A DNA stretch of 64,000 bases from UBA6544 sp038131165 (GTDB taxonomy: Bacteria; Pseudomonadota; Alphaproteobacteria; UBA8366), in the NCBI GenBank assembly GCA_038131165.1, contig JAYPOZ010000011.1, forward strand, positions 1-64,000, given 5' to 3'. The position numbers were made by a program, and so were the translations under genes. Position 1 is the first letter of the stretch. The number at the start of each line of letters is the position of its first letter. Below are positions 52,520 to 60,732 of the stretch, one piece after another. The notes under the pieces were generated by a model. That model did not search any database. It saw only the letters and a list, made by a program, of their open reading frames with translations, and was not told the origin of the DNA.

Positions 52520-53803
52520 ATGCCGGAACTATGGGAAATATCGGCGAGCGAGATCGCCCGAAAAATCGAGGCGGGCGAGACCACTTGCGAGGCGGTGACC
52601 GCGGCTTGCCTCGAGCGTATCGCCGCCCGCGAGCCGCAGGTCGAGGCCTGGATATATCTCGACCGCGGCAAGGCGATGGCGGATGCGCGGGTCATCGATG
52701 CAGGGCCGACCGGTGGTCTGGTGCGCGGCGTGCCGATCGGCGTGAAGGACATCATCGATACGAAGGATATGCCGACCGGGCACGGCACGGTCATCCATGC
52801 TCAGAACCATCCCGGCTACGACGCGCCCTGCATCGCGCAGTGCCGTGCCGAGGGCGGTCTCATTCTCGGCAAAACAGTGACGTCCGAATTCGCTCACATG
52901 ACGCCCGGCAAGACCCGGAATCCCCACAACCCGGCGCATTCCCCTGCAGGCTCCTCTAGTGGTTCCGGGGCGGCGGTCGCCGATTTCATGGTCCCTGTCG
53001 CATATGGGACGCAAACCGGAGGCTCCATCGTCCGTCCCGCCGCCTTCAACGGCTGCATCGGCTACAAGCCGAGCTATGGCGATTACAACCCGCTCGGCGT
53101 GCATGACAACACGCGCAGCGTCGACACGCTCGGCATGCTCAGCCGGACGATGGAGGACCAGGCGCTGATGCGCGCAGTGACCATGGGACTGCCCTATCGA
53201 AAGATAGTCCCGCCGCCGCTCCGTGATCTCAAGATCGGCTTCTGCAGAACACCTCATTGGGAGCAGGCCGATGCCGCGACGCAAGCACATGTCGAAGCGG
53301 CGGCTCAGCGGCTCGCGGAATTAGGAGCGGACGTTTCGGACTTTGAACTGCCGGCGGGATTTGCCGCGCACGAGAAGGCGTTCGACACCGTGAGCGCGTT
53401 CGAATTCTCGCGCGCGCTGGCCTACGAATGGCACAATCATCGAGAGCTGTTGAGCGAGCGGGTGAAGGAAGGGCGGCTCAAGCTCGGCTGGAGCCTGACC
53501 TACGACGCCTATCGCGCGGGTCTGGCGGCATTGAAAGACTACCGGATTCGGTTCAATTCCGACTTCGAGGAATTCGACCTGCTGATCACGCCGAGCGCCA
53601 ACGGCGAGGCTCCGGCGGACCTCACCACCATTGGCCAAGCCCATTTTAACCGGGTATGGACAGCGCTGCACGTGCCCTGCATCAGCTTGCCGCTCTTCAC
53701 AGGGCCACAGGGACTGCCGATCGGCCTGCAGCTCATCGGGCAATTGGGCGGCGACGAGCGGTTTCTGGATGCGGCGGATGCGGTATTTCGCGCGCTTGGC
53801 TAG
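52520..53803 (+). CDS. Amidase signature family protein
   Basis: The 427-residue protein has the catalytic Lys in VPIGVKDIIDTKDMPTGHG, the serine-rich SPAGSSSGSGAAVADFMV, and GTQTGGSIVRPAAFNG with the nucleophile Ser. The Ser-cisSer-Lys triad is therefore complete. It hydrolyses a linear amide. GGAGAGGAAG precedes the ATG. It precedes pcaHG by 48 nt and could release an aromatic acid for them. Confidence 0.93.
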   Translation: MPELWEISASEIARKIEAGETTCEAVTAACLERIAAREPQVEAWIYLDRGKAMADARVIDAGPTGGLVRGVPIGVKDIIDTKDMPTGHGTVIHAQNHPGYDAPCIAQCRAEGGLILGKTVTSEFAHMTPGKTRNPHNPAHSPAGSSSGSGAAVADFMVPVAYGTQTGGSIVRPAAFNGCIGYKPSYGDYNPLGVHDNTRSVDTLGMLSRTMEDQALMRAVTMGLPYRKIVPPPLRDLKIGFCRTPHWEQADAATQAHVEAAAQRLAELGADVSDFELPAGFAAHEKAFDTVSAFEFSRALAYEWHNHRELLSERVKEGRLKLGWSLTYDAYRAGLAALKDYRIRFNSDFEEFDLLITPSANGEAPADLTTIGQAHFNRVWTALHVPCISLPLFTGPQGLPIGLQLIGQLGGDERFLDAADAVFRALG

Positions 53804-53851
53804 AAGCCGACTCGTGGCTTAATAAGGAAAATCCATTTCGGGAGACTAAGC

Positions 53852-54532
53852 ATGGCAACCCTGGCACAGGTGAAGAAAAGGGATTGGACGCTCCATCCGG
53901 CGGCTTCGACCACGCAGCCGCTGGTCCCGCTGACTCAGACCCTTTCGGAGCTGACTGGTCCGGTCTTCGGCCACAACGCCGTGAAGAAGATCGAAGCGGA
54001 TCTGACGAAGAACGCCGCCAAGAAGGGCAAGGAAGCGATCGGCGAGCGCTTGATCATCACCGGGCGCGTCACCGACGAAGCCGACCGGCCCATTGCCAAC
54101 TCTCTGGTCGAGATTTGGCAGACCAACGCGGCCGGGCTCTATGGTCACAAGGGCGATCAGCATGACGCGCCCGTCGACCCCAATTTCTTCGGTACCGGAC
54201 GCTGCGTGACCGATAAGGATGGCCGTTACAGATTCGTGACGATCCGTCCCGGCGCTTATCCGATTACCCGTCTCGGCAATCGTTGGCGGCCGGCGCATAT
54301 TCATTATTCGATCACCGGCGGCAGTTTCGCCCAACGGCTCGTCACGCAATGCTATTTCCCGGGCGACCCTCTTCAGGCCGACGATTTCGTTTTCCAGGCC
54401 GTCACCAACAAGGCGGCACGGGAACGCCTGATCGTCAAATATTCGCCGGAATTCACGAAGAAGGGCTTCGCGGTGGGGTATGAGTTCGACATTGTCCTGC
54501 GCGGACGTAACGCCACTCCGATGGAGCGTTGA
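53852..54532 (+). CDS. pcaH: Protocatechuate 3,4-dioxygenase beta subunit-like
   Basis: The 226-residue intradiol dioxygenase has all four iron ligands: Tyr in AAGLYGHKGDQHDAPVDPNF, Tyr in RPGAYPITR, and two His in RPAHIHYSI. QCYFPGDP near the end is also typical. It cleaves protocatechuate to 3-carboxymuconate using O2 and Fe(III). The gene overlaps functionally with pcaG (1-nt spacing), but no other pca genes are near, so the natural substrate may be a relative of protocatechuate. Confidence 0.93.
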   Translation: MATLAQVKKRDWTLHPAASTTQPLVPLTQTLSELTGPVFGHNAVKKIEADLTKNAAKKGKEAIGERLIITGRVTDEADRPIANSLVEIWQTNAAGLYGHKGDQHDAPVDPNFFGTGRCVTDKDGRYRFVTIRPGAYPITRLGNRWRPAHIHYSITGGSFAQRLVTQCYFPGDPLQADDFVFQAVTNKAARERLIVKYSPEFTKKGFAVGYEFDIVLRGRNATPMER

Positions 54533-54533
54533 G

Positions 54534-55130
54534 ATGAAGAAACAGACCGCCTCCAACACCATCGGTCCGTTCTTCCATCATGTCATCACGCCGGAAGATC
54601 ATGGCCGCAAGGGGATCGCCGACAATAAGCTGGCGGCGAAGAAGACCAAGGGCGAGCGTATTCGCGTCGAAGGCCGGATTCTCGATGGCGATGGCAAGCC
54701 CTTGCGTGCCGCGATGCTGGAAATATGGCAGGCCAATGCCGCGGGCCGCTACAACGCGCCGGGAGACGGCCGCAGCGAAATCAAACTCGATAAGAGTTTT
54801 ACCGGGTTTGGCCGGGTATCCGCCGGCAATAAAGGCAAATTCGAATTCGAAACAATTAAGCCTGGCGCCGTTCCAAGCGGCGGGAACGCACCGCAGGCGC
54901 CGCATATCAATTTGACGCTGTTCGCGGCGGCGATCCATTCGCACCTCTTCACCCGGCTTTATTTCGCTGACGAGACAGAGGCCAACGAGATCGATCCCGT
55001 TCTGTCGTCGGTGGACGATGCGCGCCGCGGCACCCTGATTGCCCGGCGGAAAGATACCAAGAAGGGGCCCGTATATACTTTCGATGTCCGGCTAGGCGGC
55101 GACGGAGAGACGGTTTTCTTCGACGTCTAG
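54534..55130 (+). CDS. pcaG: Protocatechuate 3,4-dioxygenase alpha subunit-like
   Basis: The 198-residue alpha-type subunit has TASNTIGPFFHHVI, VEGRILDGDGKPLRAAMLEIWQAN and APHINLTLFAAAIHSHLFTRLYF. The iron-ligand residues of the beta subunit are not all present, as expected for the non-catalytic chain. The ATG at 54534 follows the pcaH stop by 1 nt, so the pair is co-translated. Confidence 0.92.
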   Translation: MKKQTASNTIGPFFHHVITPEDHGRKGIADNKLAAKKTKGERIRVEGRILDGDGKPLRAAMLEIWQANAAGRYNAPGDGRSEIKLDKSFTGFGRVSAGNKGKFEFETIKPGAVPSGGNAPQAPHINLTLFAAAIHSHLFTRLYFADETEANEIDPVLSSVDDARRGTLIARRKDTKKGPVYTFDVRLGGDGETVFFDV

Positions 55131-55152
55131 AGCGCCGGCTTCGGGGCGGTGC

Positions 55153-55836
55153 CTACGCCGCCCGTCCTCGTTTCTTATGTGGGCCTGTCGACCCATGTGT
55201 CAGCGCGCCCTCGAGAAAGTCCCATCTCTGCCGTAGGGCGTCGGGCGAGACCATTGCGTGATCGTCGTCGAGCCACTCGACCGGGAAGCTTTTTCCCAGG
55301 ATTTCCACGGCTTCCGTCGCCGTCTCGTCGATAAAGGGGTCGTTTCGGCCGAATTGAAGAAGACACGGACATTTAATAAATTTCGATATCGTAATTATAT
55401 CGAGAGGCCGCATTTCCGATATGCGCGCCCATTCCGCTTCGCCCGCCAGTGATTGGCGGAACTTTTGGGCGGACGGCGCGTTGCTTTCTCGGCGGTAGCG
55501 ACTGATTTCCGGAATGGCGCCGACCAACGCCATGGCATCGATCGCCAATCCGCGTGCTGCCGCCCACGCCAACTGTCCGCCGCCGTTGTTGCGCCCGATC
55601 GCCGCGATGCGCGCCGCGGGGGCGTCCGCCCTGATTTTGTCGATTGTCCGGCTGACGATATCGCCTACGGCATCGAAATGCGCCCAACGGGCATCGATGG
55701 GGTGGCCGCTAAAGGGCGGCAAGGTCGGTTCCTGGACCGAAAACCCTCGTCTCAAGGCTTCAGCGGTGTCTTCGGCGAAACCGAGCGAGTCGGCACCCTG
55801 TATCAGGATCGCGTGGCGGGGATTGTTACCTGTCAT
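55153..55836 (-). CDS. Alpha/beta hydrolase-fold protein lacking the nucleophile serine
   Basis: The 227-residue protein keeps the fold outline (HAILIQGADSLG, LLQFGRNDPFIDETATEAV with an acid, and WLDDDHAMVS with a His). The nucleophile elbow, however, reads GRNNGGG where GxSxG is expected, so Asn replaces Ser. It is either catalytically altered or a non-enzymatic relative. The ATG at 55836 is preferred to a TTG 12 codons upstream. It is divergent from the MBL-fold gene. Confidence 0.7.
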   Translation of the reverse strand: MTGNNPRHAILIQGADSLGFAEDTAEALRRGFSVQEPTLPPFSGHPIDARWAHFDAVGDIVSRTIDKIRADAPAARIAAIGRNNGGGQLAWAAARGLAIDAMALVGAIPEISRYRRESNAPSAQKFRQSLAGEAEWARISEMRPLDIITISKFIKCPCLLQFGRNDPFIDETATEAVEILGKSFPVEWLDDDHAMVSPDALRQRWDFLEGALTHGSTGPHKKRGRAA

Positions 55837-55923
55837 GAAGCTTCTATGCTCTCTTGCAAGCAATGCCGTCAATGCAGTGTCCGTCAGTCTAGAGTAAACG
55901 GGCGCTTTCAGGGAGAGGATCAG

Positions 55924-56802
55924 ATGAAAAATCGCATGGTCGGGGATTTACAGATTTCGCGCGTGCACGAGTTGTTTCTGCGCGTGCCGACGGGGGACTT
56001 CTTTCCGGATACGACCCCGGAAGATTGGGCGCCTCACAAGGACTGGCTGATCGCCGAGAAGGCGCTGGATCCGGCGGGCGACAATATCGTGCTCCCGGTT
56101 CAGAGTTATGTCGTGCGCACCTCGCACCATAATATCCTGATCGACACCTGCGTTGGAAACGACAAGAACCGGCCGCACCGGGAAGGCTGGCATTTGAAGA
56201 GCGACGATACCTATATGACCAGCCTCGCCGCCGCCGGGCTGAAGCCCGAAGACATCGACTATGTGATGTGTACGCACTTGCATCACGATCACGTCGGCTG
56301 GAACACCAAATTGGTGGACGGCCGTTGGGTCCCGACCTTTCCGAACGCCAAATATCTGATGTCTAAGAAAGAATTAGAAATCTTTAAAGCCCAGGAAGAT
56401 CCGGCGGCATCGCTTTCCCTGATCGACAGCGTGCTGCCGGTGGTCGAGTCCGGACAAGCGGAACTGATTGCCAGCGATTATGCCCTCGACGACGAAGTCT
56501 GGTTGGAGCCGACGCCCGGCCACACGCCGGACCATTTCGCGGTGCGCCTGGCGTCCAAGGGAACCGGCGCGGTGGTCGGCGGCGATTTGATGCATTGCCC
56601 CGTGCAATGCGCTCATCCGGAATGGCGTGCCCGGCCCGATTTCGATCCGAAACAGGCTCAGGACACGCGGCGCAAATTCATGGAAAGCTATGCGGAGACC
56701 GATACGCTGGTGTGCATGATGCACTTCCCGCTGCCGTCCTGCGGCGGTTTCAAACCTCAGGAAAAAGGCTTCCGTTTCACTTACGATACGCAGGATTGGT
56801 GA
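55924..56802 (+). CDS. Metallo-beta-lactamase-fold hydrolase
   Basis: The 292-residue protein has the di-zinc motif THLHHDHVGWN, the later HTPDHFAVRL and the Asp/His region VGGDLMHCPVQ. N-terminal NILIDTCVGND is typical of lactonase/quorum-quenching-type MBL proteins. GGGAGAGGATC precedes the ATG at 55924; the long upstream frame is a shadow. It probably hydrolyses a lactone or ester. It is convergent with the DAO-type oxidase. Confidence 0.92.
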   Translation: MKNRMVGDLQISRVHELFLRVPTGDFFPDTTPEDWAPHKDWLIAEKALDPAGDNIVLPVQSYVVRTSHHNILIDTCVGNDKNRPHREGWHLKSDDTYMTSLAAAGLKPEDIDYVMCTHLHHDHVGWNTKLVDGRWVPTFPNAKYLMSKKELEIFKAQEDPAASLSLIDSVLPVVESGQAELIASDYALDDEVWLEPTPGHTPDHFAVRLASKGTGAVVGGDLMHCPVQCAHPEWRARPDFDPKQAQDTRRKFMESYAETDTLVCMMHFPLPSCGGFKPQEKGFRFTYDTQDW

Positions 56803-56806
56803 GGGG

Positions 56807-58081
56807 CTAGAGCCGCTCGTCGATGAGGTGAAAGGCCCGCGCACCGGCTTCGATGGCGAGGCCCCGCAGGGCGGCGAACGGCTCCTTTGGATTCGGCGTG
56901 AAGGGGAAGGGGAGTTCGGCGGCATCCCCGCTCAGGAAATAACGCGCGATAGCGCGGCCGAAGACCGTGCCGGGGCCGATGCCGCGGCCGTTATAACCAT
57001 AGAGGGATAGCCCGTTGGGGCCGATTTCCACCAACCGCGGCAGGTGATCCAGGGTCATTGCGATCCGGCCATACCAAGCCTGTTCCCAGGCGTCTTCCGC
57101 GATCTGCGGGAAGACCGTCTTCAAACTGCGCGCGGCCCAGCGTTGGTGGAGCCCTCCGCCGCCGTCGAGCTTCCCGATGCTGCCGTAAATCAGCCGCCCT
57201 TCCGCATCCAGCCGAAAAGACTTCAAGACCGGATGCGTGTCCCAAGCGCCGTGTTTCTCCGGCAGGATTTCCGCCAAGATATTATGGCTCAAGGGCTTTG
57301 TTGCGCATTGAAAATAAAAATAGGGCACGGTTCGCCGCCGCGTTTCCTCCGAATCCTGCCCATAGCCGCCGGTCGCAACGAGCAGACGCTCCGCGACCAG
57401 CGCGCCTTCGGGCGTCTCGACCCGCCAGGCATCGCCAAGACGCCGGATCGAGCGCGCCGGAGATTGCGTGAACAAGCGGGCGCCCGCCTGCACGGCGGCC
57501 TGGGCGAGGCCCCGGACATAGGCAAGCGGCTGAATGGTGCCGGCGCGGTGGTCGAGCAGCGCCCCATGATAGGCCTTGGTGCCGGTTTTCGCCGCCGCCG
57601 CCGCGGCATCCAGCAGTTCGACCGGGGCACCGCGCTTGGCCCATTCTTCGGTTCGGGCAGCCAGATCGGCAAATCCTCGCTTAGAGTGGGCCATGTGCAG
57701 ATTGCCGTTCCGAATGGCCTCGCACGCGATCCTGTGTTTTGCGATGAGGTCGAAGACGACCGAGGGGGCCTCGCCCAAATCCGAGATCATGCGTTCGGCC
57801 GCCTCGGATCCCAATCTTCGGATCATCTCCGGAAGCGGCAGCCAGAAACCCGGATTGACGAGCCCCGCATTGCGACCGGAGCCGCCGAAGCCGATTTCGT
57901 TGGCTTCCACCAGGGCGACTGTCGTGCCCGCCTCGGCCAGATGCAGGGCCGCTGAGATTCCGGTGAAGCCGCCGCCGACAACGGCGACGTCGGTCCGTAC
58001 TTCCTCGGCCAATTTTCCCGCACCCGGCGGTGCCGGTGCAGTGGCGGCCCAGAGGCCGTGGCTCTGCGGTTGCAGGTCCAT
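56807..58081 (-). CDS. FAD-dependent amine oxidase-like (DAO family) oxidoreductase
   Basis: The 424-residue protein has VVGGGFTGISAALHLAEAG, GFGGSGRNAGLVNPGFWLP, LLVATGGYGQDSEETR and SLYGYNGRGIGPGTVFGRAIA. It resembles PuuB/glycine-oxidase-type enzymes, which oxidize secondary or primary amines and reduce O2 to H2O2. It starts 1 nt after the stop of a TauD gene, so the two are coupled. The nearby selenoprotein peroxiredoxin could deal with the peroxide, but that is a guess. Confidence 0.92.
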   Translation of the reverse strand: MDLQPQSHGLWAATAPAPPGAGKLAEEVRTDVAVVGGGFTGISAALHLAEAGTTVALVEANEIGFGGSGRNAGLVNPGFWLPLPEMIRRLGSEAAERMISDLGEAPSVVFDLIAKHRIACEAIRNGNLHMAHSKRGFADLAARTEEWAKRGAPVELLDAAAAAAKTGTKAYHGALLDHRAGTIQPLAYVRGLAQAAVQAGARLFTQSPARSIRRLGDAWRVETPEGALVAERLLVATGGYGQDSEETRRRTVPYFYFQCATKPLSHNILAEILPEKHGAWDTHPVLKSFRLDAEGRLIYGSIGKLDGGGGLHQRWAARSLKTVFPQIAEDAWEQAWYGRIAMTLDHLPRLVEIGPNGLSLYGYNGRGIGPGTVFGRAIARYFLSGDAAELPFPFTPNPKEPFAALRGLAIEAGARAFHLIDERL

Positions 58082-58969
58082 CTAGAAAGGCTTGTCGCCC
58101 TTGACCGTGATCTTGTGCACACAGCGGCGCACGCCCTGGTAATCGTTGAGCGCGTAGTGTTGGCAGCAGCGATTGTCCCACATGGTCAAGGTGCCGACCC
58201 GCCAGCGCACGCGGCAGGTGAATTCGGGCCGGCTCGAATGCGCCATCAGGTATGTCAGCAGGGGCGCGCTTTCCTCCTCCGTCATGCCGTCGATCTGCAC
58301 CGTATGGGCGCCGACATAGAGCGATTTGCGGCCGGTCTCCGGGTGGGTGCGCACGAGCGGATGGACGGAGACGGTCTGCACGTCGGGGTCCGGTTCCTTC
58401 TGCGGCGTGGTGGCCTGGCCGGCAGCCTGCAATTCGGCGCGGGTCTTGCCGCGGAAATTCTTTCGGCTATTGCCGTCGTTCACGCCCTTGAGGCGGTTCA
58501 GCATCGCCTTCATGCCGTCCGACAGGCTTTCATAGGCGAGGTACTGGTTGGTGAACATCGTATCGCCGCCGAAAGGCGGCATTTCGCGGGCGATCAGGAT
58601 CGTCGCCTTGGCCGGCTCCGCCGTGTACATCTGATCGGAATGCCAGAGATTGCCGTTGTTGCGTTCGGCCGTCTCCGTCTTTAGCAGCTGCAGAATTTCG
58701 GGATAGCCGTCCATCGGCTTGTTGAAAGGATGGATGTGGATTTCGCCCCATCGCCGCGCAAAGGCGAGGTGGTCGTCCGGCGTCATGTCCTGATCGCGGA
58801 AATAAATGACGTGGTGATCCAGCCAGGCGCGGTGCACCTCTTCGAAGGTTGCGTCGTCGAGATTCGTCAGGTCCACGCCGCCGATCTCGGCGCCGAGCGC
58901 CCCGGCCAGCGGTGTCACGGAAATTCGGGAATAGCTATCGTCGCTGCGTGCTGCCAATCCTTCGGGCAT
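58082..58969 (-). CDS. TauD/TfdA family Fe(II)/2-oxoglutarate dioxygenase (copy 2)
   Basis: The 295-residue protein has GALGAEIGGVDLTNLDDATF, the metal motif WHSDQMYTAEPAKATIL (HxD), MPPFGGDTMF and NRCCQHYALNDYQGVRRCVHK with the third His and the Arg. GAGAGTGGAAC lies just before the ATG at 58969. It is translationally coupled to the downstream DAO-type oxidase, so a two-step oxidation of one amine- or sulfonate-containing substrate is likely. Confidence 0.92.
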   Translation of the reverse strand: MPEGLAARSDDSYSRISVTPLAGALGAEIGGVDLTNLDDATFEEVHRAWLDHHVIYFRDQDMTPDDHLAFARRWGEIHIHPFNKPMDGYPEILQLLKTETAERNNGNLWHSDQMYTAEPAKATILIAREMPPFGGDTMFTNQYLAYESLSDGMKAMLNRLKGVNDGNSRKNFRGKTRAELQAAGQATTPQKEPDPDVQTVSVHPLVRTHPETGRKSLYVGAHTVQIDGMTEEESAPLLTYLMAHSSRPEFTCRVRWRVGTLTMWDNRCCQHYALNDYQGVRRCVHKITVKGDKPF

Positions 58970-59099
58970 GTTCCACTCTCCAAGCAATACCTCGTCATAA
59001 TATCACATGGAGCGGCATTCCGGGGTGGCAAAGTGCTTCCCCGCCCGGCAAGTCGTCTTAGATAATGGCGAAACCAATACGCGGAAATGGGGCGATGCC

Positions 59100-60092
59100 A
59101 TGCTCAAGACGAAATTCACCGAAACCTTCGGGATCGACTATCCGATTGTGCAGGGCGGCATGCAATGGGTCGGATACGCGGAATTGGTCGTGGCCGTGGC
59201 GAATGCGGGCGGCCTCGGTTTCATCACCGCGCTGACCCAGCCCACGCCGGAGGATTTGAGCCGCGAGATCGCGAAGTGCCGCGACCTGACCGACAAGCCG
59301 TTCGGCGTCAACCTGACGATCCTGCCCTCGCTCAATCCGCCGCCTTACGTGGAATATCGCCAAGCGATCATCGAAGGCGGCGTGAAGATCGTCGAGACGG
59401 CCGGTAACAACCCGCAGGACCATCTGCCGGCCTTCAAGGCCGCGGATATCAAGGTCGTCCACAAATGCACCTCGGTGCGCCACGCGATCAAGGCCGAATC
59501 GATTGGCGTCGACTGCGTCTCCATCGACGGATTCGAATGCGCCGGTCATCCGGGCGAAGACGACGTACCGGGTTTGATCCTGATTCCGTGTACGGCGGAC
59601 AAAATATCGATTCCGATGATCGCATCCGGCGGTTTCGGCGACGCGCGGGGGCTGGTGGCGGCGCTCGCACTCGGCGCCGACGGTATCAACATGGGCACGC
59701 GCTTCATGGCCACGCGGGAGAGCTGCATTCATGAAAACATCAAGCAGCAGATCGTTGCCAACACCGAACGCGACACCAAGCTGATTCTGCGGACGCTGCG
59801 GAATTCGTCGCGGGTCGCCAAGAATGCGGTGAGCAGCGAAGTCGTCGAAATCGAAAACAGGGGCGGAGCGACGATTGACGATCTGCGCCATCTTGTCGCC
59901 GGCAAGCGCGGCAAGCATGTCTACGACGGCGGCGATCCGGACGCCGGCATCTGGACGGCAGGACAGGTCCAGGGTTTGATCCACGACGTGCCGAGCGTGA
60001 AGGAACTGATCGAGCGTATCGTCGGCGAGGCGGAGGAAATCATCCGGGGGCGGCTCATGGGCGCTTTGCCGGCTGCCGCAGCGGCGGAATGA
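59100..60092 (+). CDS. Nitronate monooxygenase-like FMN protein (2-nitropropane dioxygenase family)
   Basis: The 330-residue TIM barrel begins FTETFGIDYPIVQGGMQWVG and has NAGGLGFITAL, CVSIDGFECAGHPGEDDVPG, MIASGGFGDARGLVAAL and GADGINMGTRFMATRES. It is an FMN enzyme that oxidizes alkyl nitronates or acts on related anionic substrates. The ATG at 59100 fits the family; the frame upstream is not conserved. The selenoprotein gene starts 70 nt downstream, probably on the same transcript. Confidence 0.92.
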   Translation: MLKTKFTETFGIDYPIVQGGMQWVGYAELVVAVANAGGLGFITALTQPTPEDLSREIAKCRDLTDKPFGVNLTILPSLNPPPYVEYRQAIIEGGVKIVETAGNNPQDHLPAFKAADIKVVHKCTSVRHAIKAESIGVDCVSIDGFECAGHPGEDDVPGLILIPCTADKISIPMIASGGFGDARGLVAALALGADGINMGTRFMATRESCIHENIKQQIVANTERDTKLILRTLRNSSRVAKNAVSSEVVEIENRGGATIDDLRHLVAGKRGKHVYDGGDPDAGIWTAGQVQGLIHDVPSVKELIERIVGEAEEIIRGRLMGALPAAAAAE

Positions 60093-60162
60093 CGGCTTGC
60101 GGCGCGCTCTCGGGGCGCTAGATTTGAAGACTGTGAGACAACCAACCAGAAAAGAGGAAACG

Positions 60163-60609
60163 ATGGCCTTACCGGAAATCGGCAGTGTGCCGCCGGCCTT
60201 CACGTTGCCTAATCAAGACGGGCAGAACGTGAGTCTGTCGGACCATGCCGGCAAACACGTCGTGCTGTGGTTCTATCCACGCGCTTTCGGCAACAATTGA
60301 ACCAAGCAAGCCCACGGGTTCCGTGCTAGAGCCCAGGAATTTGCCGAGAAGAACGCCGTTGTTCTGGGGATTACCTTCAGCCCGACGGAGGATTTGAAGA
60401 AATGGCGCGACGAGGTCGGATTGCCGAGCGAATTGCTTTGCGACACCGATAAGTCCGTTGCCATGGCCTACGGTGCTGCCGAAAACGCTGATCAGGAACG
60501 CCCGAAACGCATGGGAATCCACATCGGCCCCGACGGCAAGGTCACGAAGGCCTACGAGGTCGAGGATGCGGAGGGGCACGCGGTTGCCGCGCTGAACGAC
60601 CTGGCCTGA
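60163..60609 (+). CDS. Peroxiredoxin with in-frame TGA at the peroxidatic cysteine: predicted selenoprotein
   Basis: The frame opened by the ATG at 60163 (GAGGAAACG site) reads an AhpC/PrxQ-like start (PAFTLPNQDGQNVSL, VVLWFYPRAFGNN) to a TGA at codon 46 (60298-60300). It continues in the same frame with TKQAHGFRARAQEFA, LGITFSPTEDLKKW and GIHIGPDGKVTKAYEV to a TGA at 60609. In related peroxiredoxins that position is the peroxidatic Cys followed by Thr, so the TGA is read as selenocysteine. The full product is 148 residues, normal for the family. The usual resolving Cys five residues later is His51; a Cys occurs in ELLCDTDKS. A hairpin follows the TGA. It would reduce peroxides in the cytoplasm with high reactivity. 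Confidence 0.87.
60312..60337 (+). promoter_or_regulatory. Candidate bacterial SECIS hairpin
   Basis: GGGTTC (60316-60321) and GAGCCC (60329-60334) form a 6-bp stem with one G-U pair and a 7-nt loop CGTGCTA. An outer CC/GG pairing across a small internal loop extends it. The loop starts 22 nt after the TGA and has G as its second base, fitting the known bacterial rule for SelB binding. An alternative stem, CACGG/CCGTG around GTT (60313-60325), is also possible. Confidence 0.6.
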
Positions 60610-60732
60610 CCTTAGGCGGCGGTCTCCGATCCCGGAGGGAGTCGAGGAAAGTCGGGTTCGAAACATTCCGTATGAGGCGTTGGCCGGCGGGCAAGAGATT
60701 GCCCGAGCGGGACGGCACCGGGAATCGGGGAC

